Source: Phycisphaerae bacterium
GTDB taxonomy: Bacteria; Planctomycetota; Phycisphaerae; Phycisphaerales; SM1A02
DNA: 64,000 bases
Assembly: GCA_016873275.1 (NCBI GenBank)
Contig: VGXO01000006.1
Span: 20,118-84,117 of the forward strand
Reading direction: 5' to 3'
Shown here: piece after piece, positions 56,091 through 64,000 of the stretch
Position numbering within the stretch: position 1 is the first letter of the stretch
Layout: every line of letters starts with the position of its first letter
Translations under genes and position numbers: made by a program
The notes under the pieces: generated by a model
Told to the model about the DNA's origin: nothing
Seen by the model: the letters and a program-made list of their open reading frames with translations, nothing else
The model's database searches: none

Positions 56091-57974
56091 GTGCCTCATC
56101 CCCGCCTTCGAGTCCTCGCCGCGACGCTCTGCGCCCTCGCCCTGCCGACCCTCGCGGGCTGCATGGTGGAGAAGGCGACGCCCAAGCCGAAGACGACCCG
56201 CAACGAGCCGAACTTCGAGCTCGACGTGGAGCCGATCCTCCGCGGCACGATCATGAGCGAGAGCATCATGATCGGCTTCGAGCCGACCATCGTGCGCGGC
56301 TACGGGCTGGTGGTCGGGCTCAAGGGAACCGGCAGCCGGATCATGCCCGCCGAGGTGCGGGCGCAGATGATCCGCGAGATGGCAAGGCGCGGGATCGGCA
56401 GCGCCGCCCACGGCGCCGGCGACCTCAGCCCGGAGAAGATGCTCAACTCCGACGACGTCGCGGTCGTCATCGTCGAGGGAGTGATCCCCGCGGGCTCGCC
56501 CAAGGAGGCGACCTTCGACGTGCGGGTCGTGGCGATCCCCGGCTCCGGCACCACGAGCCTCGAGGGCGGCACGCTCTACACGACCGACCTCCGACCGGGT
56601 CCGCTCACCACCGGCAGCAAGCAGCCCTTCGCCCTCGCGGAGGCGCGGGGACCGATCTTCATCAACCCCTTCATCGAGCCCGACGCGAACGGACGAGACT
56701 CGATCAACCGCACGTCCGGTCGGATCCTCGAGGGCGGGAAGACCACCAAGGACATCCCGATCAAGGTCCGCCTCGCGAGCACGAGCCACGCCCGCGCCGC
56801 GACGATGCAGTCGGCGGTCAACTCGATGTTCCCCCGCGAGCCCGGGCAGCGCACCGAGACCGCGCACGGTCGCTCCGGGGACGTCATCGAGCTGAACGTG
56901 CCTCCCTCCTGGCGCGACAAGGCGGAGGAGTTCGTGAAGCTCGTGCAGCACACCTCGCTCATGACCACCGCGCCCGAGCAGACCGCCTACGCGGTGCGCC
57001 GGGCGCTCCTCGCGAGCCCCGGTCAGGGCGAGGCGGCCGCGTGGCGCTGGCGGGCGATCGGCTCCAAGTCGATCCCGGTCTTCCAGGACCTCTACACCTA
57101 CCCGGAGGATGGTCCCCGCCGCGCCGCGATCGAGGCGGGCGCCTACCTGAAGGACCCGATGGTCGTGCCGCCCCTCATCGAGATGGCGACCACCGGCGAC
57201 TCCACCACCCGGCTGCTTGCGATCGACCTCCTCGCGAACCTCGGGCTCGACCCGCGGATCGACCTGGCGCTCCGCCCGCTCCTCGACGACGCGGACGTCG
57301 ACATCCGCCTCGCCGCGTTCGAGTGCCTCGAGAAGCGGAACGACCCGATCGTCCGCACCTACGTCGTGGACGACAAGTTCGACCTTCAGGTGGTGCCGAG
57401 CTCGAAGGAGATGATCTACGTCAGCCAGTCCGGTCGCCCGAAGCTCGTCCTCTTCGGCGAGGAGGGCGCGGTCCGGCGTCCGGTGACGTTCGCGGCGTGG
57501 TCGAACCGCCTGATGATCCGCGGCGACGAGGGCACCGAGACGCTCTCGGTCTACTGGAAGCTTCCCGGTCCCGACCCGCCGGTCGTGCTCGACGCCCCCG
57601 CGGCGATCCCGGAGTTCATCGCCTTCCTCGGGCACCAGCGGACCCCCGAGTCGCCGCTTCCGGGGATCGGCCTGACCTACGCCGAGACGATCGGCGCCCT
57701 CCACGCGCTCTGGTCCGACGGCTTCCTGCCCGGCGGCTTCAAGACCGAGCAGGACCGGATCCTCGCCGCGATCATCCGGGCACAGGAGGAGGAGGTCCCG
57801 CCCTCCCGACCGGAGTTCGAGGAGGAGGAGCTCGATCTCGACGACGGTCGGGTCGAGTCGCTCGCCGGGATCGAGGAGACCGGCACCGGCATCGGCGGCG
57901 TGGACGCGCCCAACCAAGCAGACCTCCAGGCGGTTGAGCGAGCCGCGACCGGTCGCGATACTGTGCCCCGCTGA
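56091..57974 (+). CDS. Lipoprotein with FlgI-like (P-ring) domain and HEAT-like repeats
   Basis: The 627-residue protein starts with GTG 56091 and has a lipoprotein signal with lipobox TLAGC at about residue 24. The N-terminal half contains VRGYGLVVGLKGTGSR and the following VAVVIVEGVIPAGSPKEATFDVRVVAIPG, which closely resemble the flagellar P-ring protein FlgI (LIGYGLVVGL...). A central part (about 345-430) has HEAT-like helical repeats (VPPLIEMATTGDSTTRLLAIDLLANLG). The last 30 residues are acidic. No other flagellar gene is in the window, so a ring-like outer-membrane role is inferred by analogy only. The smc promoter overlaps its 3' end. Confidence 0.8.
   Translation: MPHPRLRVLAATLCALALPTLAGCMVEKATPKPKTTRNEPNFELDVEPILRGTIMSESIMIGFEPTIVRGYGLVVGLKGTGSRIMPAEVRAQMIREMARRGIGSAAHGAGDLSPEKMLNSDDVAVVIVEGVIPAGSPKEATFDVRVVAIPGSGTTSLEGGTLYTTDLRPGPLTTGSKQPFALAEARGPIFINPFIEPDANGRDSINRTSGRILEGGKTTKDIPIKVRLASTSHARAATMQSAVNSMFPREPGQRTETAHGRSGDVIELNVPPSWRDKAEEFVKLVQHTSLMTTAPEQTAYAVRRALLASPGQGEAAAWRWRAIGSKSIPVFQDLYTYPEDGPRRAAIEAGAYLKDPMVVPPLIEMATTGDSTTRLLAIDLLANLGLDPRIDLALRPLLDDADVDIRLAAFECLEKRNDPIVRTYVVDDKFDLQVVPSSKEMIYVSQSGRPKLVLFGEEGAVRRPVTFAAWSNRLMIRGDEGTETLSVYWKLPGPDPPVVLDAPAAIPEFIAFLGHQRTPESPLPGIGLTYAETIGALHALWSDGFLPGGFKTEQDRILAAIIRAQEEEVPPSRPEFEEEELDLDDGRVESLAGIEETGTGIGGVDAPNQADLQAVERAATGRDTVPR
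57934..57962 (+). promoter_or_regulatory. Sigma-70-type promoter for smc
   Basis: TTGAGC (57934-57939), a 17-base spacer and GATACT (57957-57962) lie inside the last codons of the FlgI-like gene. Transcription would begin near 57969, about 84 bases ahead of the smc ATG. Confidence 0.6.
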
Positions 57975-58015
57975 CGCGGCGGAGCCGCGACGAACCTGCC
58001 GCGCCGGAGGCGCGG
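57975..58015 (+). promoter_or_regulatory. Two GGA-loop hairpins in the smc leader
   Basis: CGCGGC-GGA-GCCGCG (57975-57989) and CCGCGCC-GGA-GGCGCGG (57999-58015) are perfect hairpins that each present GGA in the loop, in the short region between the FlgI-like stop and smc. GGA in a hairpin loop is the recognition element of CsrA-type RNA-binding proteins. A further ggagg at about 58040 lies near the ribosome binding site. This is a structural resemblance, not evidence of binding. Without a T-run they are poor terminators. Confidence 0.4.
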
Positions 58016-58052
58016 AGGTCCGCGACGAGCGACGAGGCATGGAGGTCCCACG

Positions 58053-61000
58053 ATGCGGTTGAAGAGGCTCACCGTCGCCGGGTTCAAGAGCTTCGCGGAT
58101 CCCACCGAGTTCGAGTTCGACGTGCCGATCGCCGGCGTTGTCGGTCCCAACGGCTGCGGCAAGTCGAACGTCGTCGATGCGGTTCGCTGGGTCCTCGGCG
58201 AGCGGAGCGCCCGCAGCCTGCGCGGCACCGCGATGCTCGACGTCATCTTCGCCGGCAGCGCCGCCCGCCGACCGGCGGGCATGGCGTCGGTCACGCTGAC
58301 CTTCGACAACCCGCTCCGCAGCCTCTCGACCGCGGACGCCGCGCGAGCGGAGGGCGAGGACCTCGCCGCCGACCTCGACCGCCAGTTCGCGGCGGAGGAG
58401 CTCGCGGAGCTCGCCGCGACGGAGGATCCCGATCCGGAGATCGCCGCGGAGGGCGCCTCGCCGATCCGCCGCGACGTCGCGCGGCGGCGGTGGCTGCCGG
58501 TCGATGCCGACGAGGTCTCGGTCAACCGGCGCCTGCACGCGGACGGGCGAAGCGAGTACCTGATCAACGGTCGCAAGTGCCGCCTCAAGGACATCCGCGA
58601 GCTCTTCCTCGACACCGGGATCGGCACCGACGCCTACTCGATCATCGAGCAGGGCAAGGTCGACTCGATGCTCCTCGCGAACCCGCAGGAGCGGCGGGCG
58701 ATCCTCGAGGAGGCGGCGGGCGTCGCCCGGTTCCGCCTGCGGAAGGTCGAGGCGGCGCGCCGGCTCGATCACGCCGAGCGGAGCCTCGTCGCGGTGCGCG
58801 AGCAGTTCGCCTCCACCGAGCGGCGGCTGCGGATCGTCCGCGGGCAGGCGGAGAAGGCGCGGCGCTTCGAGGAGCTCGACGCCCGACGACGCGAGTTGCG
58901 CCGCGTGCTCCTCCTCGAGCAGTACCACGACCTCGTCGTGCGGATCGAGGGGCTCACCAGCGAGCTCTCCCGCGTGGAGGCGGAGAAGGTCGAGATCTCC
59001 CGAACCGTCGAGGAGCTCGCGGCGAAGCGGGAGGTCGCGGAGTCCGCCCGGCACGCCGCGACCGCCGAGCGGCATCGCCTCGCCGAGCAGCGGCTTGGTC
59101 TCCTCGGGATCGCCCGGGAGAACCGCCAGCGGATCGAGCTGACCGAGCAGACCCTCCGCGAGATCGCCGACCGCGAGGAGGCGGACCGAGCCCGCCTCGA
59201 GGACGACGCCCGCCGGCTCGAGGCGCTCGCGAGGCGCCTCGACGAGTGCGCGGAGAAGCTCGCCGCCGCCGCGGAGCACGCCGCCGACCAGGAGCGCGAG
59301 GTCGATCGGCTCGGGCAGCTGCGGGCGACCGCGGCGTCCTCCCTCGTCGAGAGCCAGGCGGCGCACGAGCGCCATCAGGAGACGGCGTCGCGGCTCGGCT
59401 CCGAGCGGAGCCAGCTCGCCGCCCGCCTCGCCGGGGGTCAGGAGCGGATCCGCTCGCTCGGTCGCGACCTCGAGGAGCTCCTCGAGCGCCGCACGCCGCT
59501 CGAGGAGACCCTCGTCGACCGCCGGGCGAGCCTCGCCACCGCGACCGCCGCGCAGTCGAAGGCGGAGCAGTTCCGCGACCGCGCCCGGGCGAGCCTTGCC
59601 GAGATCGGTCGCGTCGCCGCGGAGATCGACGCGCGGCGCGGCCGGCTCGTCGAGGAGCTCGACGCGCTTCGTGATCGTCGCACCAGCCTCAACTCGCGCC
59701 TGCGGCTCCTCGAGGAATGGCGGCAGTCCGGCGAGGGTCTCGACGAGGCGGTCCGTCGCGTCCTCGCGGCGAAGGAGAAGTTCCCGTGGGTCCTCGGACT
59801 CGTCGGCGACCTCCTCGAGACCGACCGCGCGAGCGCCCCGATCGTCGAGGCGGCGCTCGGACCGACGCTCCAGCTCTTCGCGACCACCGATCGCGCCCTC
59901 GTCGCCGCCCACGCCTCCGCGGTCTCCTCGCTCGGCGGCGGCATCGCGTTCCTGCCGCTCGACGCCCCCGCCCGCGCCCGCCCCGCGGTCGCGGTGCCGG
60001 CGGAGGCGATCGCGGTGCGGTCGCTCGTCAAGGTCCGCGCGGACCTCGCGGCGCTCGCCGACCGCCTGCTCGGCTCGACCTACGTCGCGCCGGACCTCGC
60101 GACGGCGCTTCGGTGGACCTCGCCCGGCGGTCCGCTCGAGGGCTGCGACGTGGTCGCCCGCGATGGCTCGCGGGTCGCGGCGGGCGGCACCATCCGCCTC
60201 GGCGTCGCGGCGGCGCGGTCGCGAAGCCTCGGCTGGATCGAGCGTCGCGCCGAGTCGCAGGAGCTCGCCCGCGAGCTCGCGGTCCTCGAGGCGACCATCG
60301 CCGAGCTCTCGCAGGGCGAGGAGTCGCTCGCGAGCGAGCTCGAGGGCAACCGCGCGGACGCCCGGCGGCTCTCCGGCGAGATCGAGACCTCGGGTCGCGA
60401 GGCGGTCGATCGGCAGGTCGAGTCCGAGCGGCTCTCGACCCTGATCGAGCGCCTCGAGCAGGAGCGGAGCCACCTCGACGAGCGCCGCCGCACCCTCGAG
60501 GACCGCCTCGAGACCTCGCAAGCCGAGGTGCGCGAGCAGGAGTCGCGCCTGGCATCCCTCGAGGGGCTCCTCGGCGAGCAGCGACGCCTCGCGGAGGAGA
60601 GCCGCGAGCGCTCCGCCGCCGACCGTCGCCGCCTCGACGAGGCGACCGAGCAGCTCTCCGAGGCTCGGCAGGTGCTTGGTCGCGCCGGCGCCGCGGTCGA
60701 GGCGGCACGCCGCGAGGCGTGGGACCTCGAGCGCGAGCTCGAGGAGACCCGCCGGCAGCACGCGGCGCTCGTCGAGCAGTCCGCCCGCCGCGGCGACCAG
60801 AAGGAGCGTCATCGCGCGATCGTCGCGGAGTCGGTCGATGCCGCCGCCCGCGCCGAGGCGCAGGCGGAGACGCTCGTCGCGGAGGTCGAGTCCGCCGGGC
60901 GGCGTGCCGCCGAGGCGGAGCGGATCGCCGGCGAGGTCGGCGAGGCGCTCGACGCCGGTCGCCGCCGGGCGTCCGAGGTCGACCGGAATCATCACGCCGT

Positions 61001-61967
61001 CGAGATGGGTCGGCAGGAGCTCGAGGTGCGCCGCGAGAACCTCGAGGAGCAGGCGCGGACCGAGCTCGAGGCGGAGATCATGGAGCTGCACCGCCCCTAC
61101 CGCGAGGACCGCGAGCTCCGCGGCGGTCCGCCGGTCGAGGTCGAGCTCGCCCGCGCCGAGGCGGAGGAGCTCCGCGAGGCGATCGCCGGGCTCGGATCGG
61201 TGAACCGCGACGCGATCGCGGAGCTCGCCGAGCTCGAGGGTCGACACGACGACCTCCGGCGCCAGGTCGAGGACATCGACGCCGCCAAGGGTCGCCTCGA
61301 GGAGCTCATCACCCGTCTCGACGAGGTGAGCCGCGTCCGCTTCGAGCGGACCTTCCTCCGCGTGCGGGAGCACTTCGCGGGCACCGACGGCATGTTCCGC
61401 CGGCTCTTCGGCGGCGGCAGCGCGGAGCTCGCCCTCGTCCCCGACGAGGAGGGCCGCATCGACTGGCTCGAGTCCGGGATCGAGATCCGCGCGAAGCCTC
61501 CCGGCAAGGAGCCGCGCGTCCTCGACCAGCTCTCGGGCGGCGAGAAGGCGATGACCGCGGTCGCGCTCTTGATGGCGATCTTCCGGAGCCGACCGGCGCC
61601 CTTCTGCATCCTCGACGAGGTGGACGCGGCGCTCGACGAGGCGAACGTCGAGCGGTTCTGCGCGGCGATCAAGCCGTTCCTCGACCGCAGCCACTTCATC
61701 ATCATCACCCACCACAAGCGCACCATGGCGCACTGCCACCGCCTCTACGGCGTCACCATGCCGCAGCGGGGCGTCTCCCGGCGGGTCGCGGTGCGCATGG
61801 AGGAGATCCGCAGCGACGGCAGCCTCGCCGACGCGGCGATGAAGCGGGCATCCGAGGAGTCGGCGTCGGCGGTCGAGCCGCCGCTCGTCGAGACCTTCCC
61901 GGCGGTCGGCGAGCGTCCGCGCACGCCCGGCGCAAGCCTCGGCCTGGCGAACGCCTGGGAGGAGTAG
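58053..61967 (+). CDS. smc: Chromosome segregation SMC protein with acidic insertion in the head
   Basis: The 1304-residue protein has the N-terminal head with Walker [10 protein letters not shown] (about 30-38), long coiled coils, a hinge (about 575-700, starting [29 protein letters not shown]), and the C-terminal head with the ABC signature [14 protein letters not shown] (about 1160) and Walker [13 protein letters not shown]. It organises and segregates the chromosome with ScpAB, whose genes are not here. An extra 55 or so residues, mainly acidic and Ala-rich ([21 protein letters not shown]...), sit in the N-terminal head between LTFDN and EVSVNRRL. The start ATG 58053 is followed at once by the typical [17 protein letters not shown]. 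Confidence 0.94.
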   Translation: MRLKRLTVAGFKSFADPTEFEFDVPIAGVVGPNGCGKSNVVDAVRWVLGERSARSLRGTAMLDVIFAGSAARRPAGMASVTLTFDNPLRSLSTADAARAEGEDLAADLDRQFAAEELAELAATEDPDPEIAAEGASPIRRDVARRRWLPVDADEVSVNRRLHADGRSEYLINGRKCRLKDIRELFLDTGIGTDAYSIIEQGKVDSMLLANPQERRAILEEAAGVARFRLRKVEAARRLDHAERSLVAVREQFASTERRLRIVRGQAEKARRFEELDARRRELRRVLLLEQYHDLVVRIEGLTSELSRVEAEKVEISRTVEELAAKREVAESARHAATAERHRLAEQRLGLLGIARENRQRIELTEQTLREIADREEADRARLEDDARRLEALARRLDECAEKLAAAAEHAADQEREVDRLGQLRATAASSLVESQAAHERHQETASRLGSERSQLAARLAGGQERIRSLGRDLEELLERRTPLEETLVDRRASLATATAAQSKAEQFRDRARASLAEIGRVAAEIDARRGRLVEELDALRDRRTSLNSRLRLLEEWRQSGEGLDEAVRRVLAAKEKFPWVLGLVGDLLETDRASAPIVEAALGPTLQLFATTDRALVAAHASAVSSLGGGIAFLPLDAPARARPAVAVPAEAIAVRSLVKVRADLAALADRLLGSTYVAPDLATALRWTSPGGPLEGCDVVARDGSRVAAGGTIRLGVAAARSRSLGWIERRAESQELARELAVLEATIAELSQGEESLASELEGNRADARRLSGEIETSGREAVDRQVESERLSTLIERLEQERSHLDERRRTLEDRLETSQAEVREQESRLASLEGLLGEQRRLAEESRERSAADRRRLDEATEQLSEARQVLGRAGAAVEAARREAWDLERELEETRRQHAALVEQSARRGDQKERHRAIVAESVDAAARAEAQAETLVAEVESAGRRAAEAERIAGEVGEALDAGRRRASEVDRNHHAVEMGRQELEVRRENLEEQARTELEAEIMELHRPYREDRELRGGPPVEVELARAEAEELREAIAGLGSVNRDAIAELAELEGRHDDLRRQVEDIDAAKGRLEELITRLDEVSRVRFERTFLRVREHFAGTDGMFRRLFGGGSAELALVPDEEGRIDWLESGIEIRAKPPGKEPRVLDQLSGGEKAMTAVALLMAIFRSRPAPFCILDEVDAALDEANVERFCAAIKPFLDRSHFIIITHHKRTMAHCHRLYGVTMPQRGVSRRVAVRMEEIRSDGSLADAAMKRASEESASAVEPPLVETFPAVGERPRTPGASLGLANAWEE

Positions 61968-61985
61968 TCCTCTCCCGAGGTCGTC

Positions 61986-63197
61986 ATGCAGCACCCCGAC
62001 CGCACGCGGCTCGACTCGCTCGACCTCCTCCGCGGGATCGCGATCCTCGGGATCCTCCCGATGAACGTCCTCGGGTTCGCCCTGCCGTTCGAGGCGTACT
62101 CGAACCCGCTGGCGATGGGTCCGCTCACGCAGGGCGAGTGGTGGGCATGGCGGGTCTCCCACCTCGTCTTCGACCAGAAGTTCATCACGATCTTCTCGGC
62201 GCTCTTCGGGGCGGGGCTCCTCCTTCTCGACGCGAAGGCGACCCGCGCCGGGCACGGGACCGGCTGGTTCCTGCGGCGCATGGGCTGGCTCCTCGCCATC
62301 GGGATGCTGCACGCGTACCTGCTCTGGTCGGGCGACATCCTCGCCTGCTACGCGATCGTGGGAACCCTCGCGTGGCTGCTGCGCCGACTCCCCTCGGGCT
62401 GGCTCGTCGCCATCGGGCTCGCGCTCCTCGCGGTGCCCGTCCTGATCGCGCTCCTCCTTCACGCCTTGGTGCGGTTCATGCCGGCGGAGGCGATCGAGGG
62501 CATGAGGCTCCAATGGTCCCCCCCGCGCGAGGAGCTCGAGCGGGCGATCGACGCCTACCGCGGCGGCTGGCTCGAGCAGATGCCCCAGCGTGCGATGGAC
62601 ACGATGATGTTCCAGCTCGCCGTCTTCTTCCTCTGGGCGCTGTGGAGGGTCGGCGGCGTGATGCTCCTCGGAATGGTGCTCCTCCGCAGCGGCTTCCTCG
62701 CGGCACGCTGGTCGACGGGCGCGTATGCGTCGATCGCCCTCGCGGGACTCGCGGTCGGCGGCGCGATCTCCGGCTGGGGGCTCCGCTGGAACGAGGCGAT
62801 TCAGTACGCGGCGCCCGACGCGATGACGATCGGTCCGATCTTCAACTACGTCGGGAGCCTCTTCTCCGCCCTCGGCTGGGCGGCGGTCGCGATGCTCCTC
62901 AGCCGTCTCGACGTGCCGGCATCGATCCTGCCGACCCTCGAGGGCGTCGGGCGCACGAGCCTGAGCAACTACCTCCTGCAGACGGCGATCTGCACGACGA
63001 TCTTCTACGGGCACGGACTCGGCTGGCATGGACACGTCGACCGCGTGCATCTGCTGCTGGTGGTGCTGCTGGTGTGGCTCATCCAGGTCACCCTCACCAC
63101 CTTCTGGCTGCGCCGCTTCGAGATCGGTCCAGTCGAGTGGGCGTGGCGGAGCCTCGCCGACTGGCGGCGGCTGCCGATTCGACCACGCGAGGCGTGA
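61986..63197 (+). CDS. DUF418-family membrane protein
   Basis: The 403-residue protein has about eight to ten membrane spans and starts with the family-typical RLDSLDLLRGIAILGILPMN. The end (GRTSLSNYLLQTAICTTIFYGHGLG and FEIGPVEWAWRSLADWR) is also characteristic of DUF418 (YeiB-type) proteins, whose function is not established; transport of sugars or other compounds has been suggested for the group. It follows smc by 18 bases and is probably co-transcribed. Confidence 0.85.
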   Translation: MQHPDRTRLDSLDLLRGIAILGILPMNVLGFALPFEAYSNPLAMGPLTQGEWWAWRVSHLVFDQKFITIFSALFGAGLLLLDAKATRAGHGTGWFLRRMGWLLAIGMLHAYLLWSGDILACYAIVGTLAWLLRRLPSGWLVAIGLALLAVPVLIALLLHALVRFMPAEAIEGMRLQWSPPREELERAIDAYRGGWLEQMPQRAMDTMMFQLAVFFLWALWRVGGVMLLGMVLLRSGFLAARWSTGAYASIALAGLAVGGAISGWGLRWNEAIQYAAPDAMTIGPIFNYVGSLFSALGWAAVAMLLSRLDVPASILPTLEGVGRTSLSNYLLQTAICTTIFYGHGLGWHGHVDRVHLLLVVLLVWLIQVTLTTFWLRRFEIGPVEWAWRSLADWRRLPIRPREA

Positions 63198-63243
63198 GGT
63201 CGCGCCCTCCCGCCGCCATCGAGCCGCGGTGGTCGCGAGTCGA

Positions 63244-63525
63244 TCAGCTCGCCCGTCGGATCCACCGCTCCTCCCGATGGCTGAACCAGGGCAGGTCGGG
63301 TCGAAGCTCGATGCGGCTGATGTCGCGGAGCATGTAGTCCTCCAGCTGTTCCCGCGCCGCCGGCGGATCCTCGAGGAAGCAGAAGCTCCGAAGCCTTTGC
63401 TCGTCCGGGAGGATCATCGTCGCGAGGTGATGCGCCACGATCAGGCGGCGACCATCCTTGAGGTGGACGACGAAGGTCGTGAACTCCTTCGCGTAGCAGA
63501 TCGCCCGGAACTCGTCGATGGTCAT
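63244..63525 (-). CDS. Small beta-rich protein (planctomycete small-barrel type)
   Basis: The roughly 93-residue protein is read from ATG 63525; TTG 63555, overlapping the upstream stop, would add 10 residues. It starts MTIDEFRAICYAKEFTTFVVHLKDGRRLIVAHHLATMIL and continues to DISRIEL, a pattern of short strands seen in abundant, uncharacterised small planctomycete proteins. It looks related to the protein upstream. The gene is convergent with the DUF418 gene, 46 bases away. Confidence 0.65.
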   Translation of the reverse strand: MTIDEFRAICYAKEFTTFVVHLKDGRRLIVAHHLATMILPDEQRLRSFCFLEDPPAAREQLEDYMLRDISRIELRPDLPWFSHREERWIRRAS

Positions 63526-63551
63526 GGGTCGAGCCTCCGCGGAGGAGCGGG

Positions 63552-63818
63552 TCAATCACGGTCCCCGACGAGCCGGAAGTCATTCGGCCCGAGGTCGGTC
63601 GAGTCCCGCTCGACCGCCACGACCTGGGAGATCCGGACATGCGCGTCTCGCCATCCGACGCCGCTTCGGACCAGCAAGCAGAGTGTGGCACCGCTGGCGT
63701 CGAGGGTCAAGCACTCCGGGGACTCGACGATCCACCTGAGCTCGTCGGATGCGACGACGGCGAACGGCACGAAAGGCACCGTCGTCAGCCACGCGTCGAT
63801 GCGAGGTCGGAGACTCAT
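63552..63818 (-). CDS. Small beta-rich protein related to the adjacent gene
   Basis: The 88-residue protein starts at ATG 63818 and shares the pattern of its neighbour: VPFVPFAVVASDELRWIVESPECLTL, then LLVRSG, then ISQVVAVERDST. I infer that the two arose by duplication, but the identity is low. There is no known function. A longer reading from upstream would add residues that look non-coding. Confidence 0.6.
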   Translation of the reverse strand: MSLRPRIDAWLTTVPFVPFAVVASDELRWIVESPECLTLDASGATLCLLVRSGVGWRDAHVRISQVVAVERDSTDLGPNDFRLVGDRD

Positions 63819-63958
63819 GACCGCACCGCACGCGACGAACCGCTCGTGATCGCCGACCGATGCGGAAACGCCGACCACCGACTCGCTCGGGCGTGAGGTC
63901 GCCCGCAGGCCGGATGTCGGGGTCACGTCCCGCGAACGCAATCCCCGCAGTCGGCTGC

Positions 63959-63987
63959 TTGCGGAGGGACCGGATCCCCGGCACACT
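63959..63987 (+). promoter_or_regulatory. Promoter of a gene cut by the window end
   Basis: TTGCGG (63959-63964), 17 bases and CACACT (63982-63987) form a promoter ending 7 bases before ATG 63995. The ATG and next codon (ACC) are the last bases of the window, so the gene itself is not visible. The spacing suggests a leaderless transcript. Confidence 0.5.
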
Positions 63988-64000
63988 TCCCGCCATGACC

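Noticed and set aside
55998..63050. A minus-strand open frame of more than 2300 codons opposite the FlgI-like and smc genes
   Set aside because: It is a by-product of high GC at the third codon position; its translation is dominated by Arg, Glu, Gly and Leu, and the plus-strand genes have clear family motifs.

Overview
The window is 64 kb of very GC-rich, densely packed bacterial chromosome with a housekeeping gene set and no integrase, transposase, phage or CRISPR signal. The combination of a type III glutamine synthetase, an elongated bL28, FlgI-like lipoprotein, planctomycete-style small proteins and a WXG100/FtsK-type ATPase locus suggests a planctomycete, most likely from the Phycisphaerae. 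That placement is inferred from protein character, because no 16S gene is present. Neighbouring genes very often overlap by ATGA, GTGA or TTGA, so translational coupling is widespread.

Layout. 1-9.2 kb: tandem four-cysteine thioredoxin-like membrane proteins, tilS, an operon of ubiE-like methyltransferase, ECF sigma factor, membrane protein and secreted protein, a metal-ligand-less amidohydrolase homologue, a lipoprotein and an RluA-type pseudouridine synthase. 9.2-16.5 kb (minus strand): Nudix protein, POT transporter with a GspG-like insertion, then a coupled DUF255-DsbD fusion, short asparaginase and AbgT transporter. 16.6-21.1 kb: two small multi-pass membrane proteins, lysA with a coupled pseudo-receiver, pgpA and pgsA. 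21.3-28.1 kb: nuoJKLMN, the proton-pumping membrane arm of complex I without nuoA-I. 28.2-33.7 kb: tRNA-Arg, a phosphoesterase, a small membrane protein, corA, and an AAA+/VWA pair. 33.7-46.3 kb: glutamine synthetase III, trigger factor, clpX, a free-methionine sulfoxide reductase GAF protein, rpmB, dnaG, rpoD and an aldehyde dehydrogenase. 46.4-51.6 kb: a four-gene WXG100 / coiled-coil / WXG-like / FtsK-SpoIIIE ATPase locus. 51.6-64 kb: hrpA, tRNA-Val, a FlgI-like lipoprotein, smc, a DUF418 membrane protein, two small related proteins and the promoter and start codon of a gene cut by the window end.

The most promising poorly described system is the WXG100-FtsK locus, which resembles a minimal type VII secretion system but lacks the other canonical components. 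Other points of interest are the pseudo-amidohydrolase, the POT-GspG fusion, a 454-base gap upstream of dnaG with a good promoter and possible folded RNA, GGA-loop hairpins in the smc leader, and a recurring promoter form (TTGNNN-N16/17-NAtnCT). In several genes a -10-like box lies only 7-9 bases from the start codon, suggesting leaderless mRNAs.
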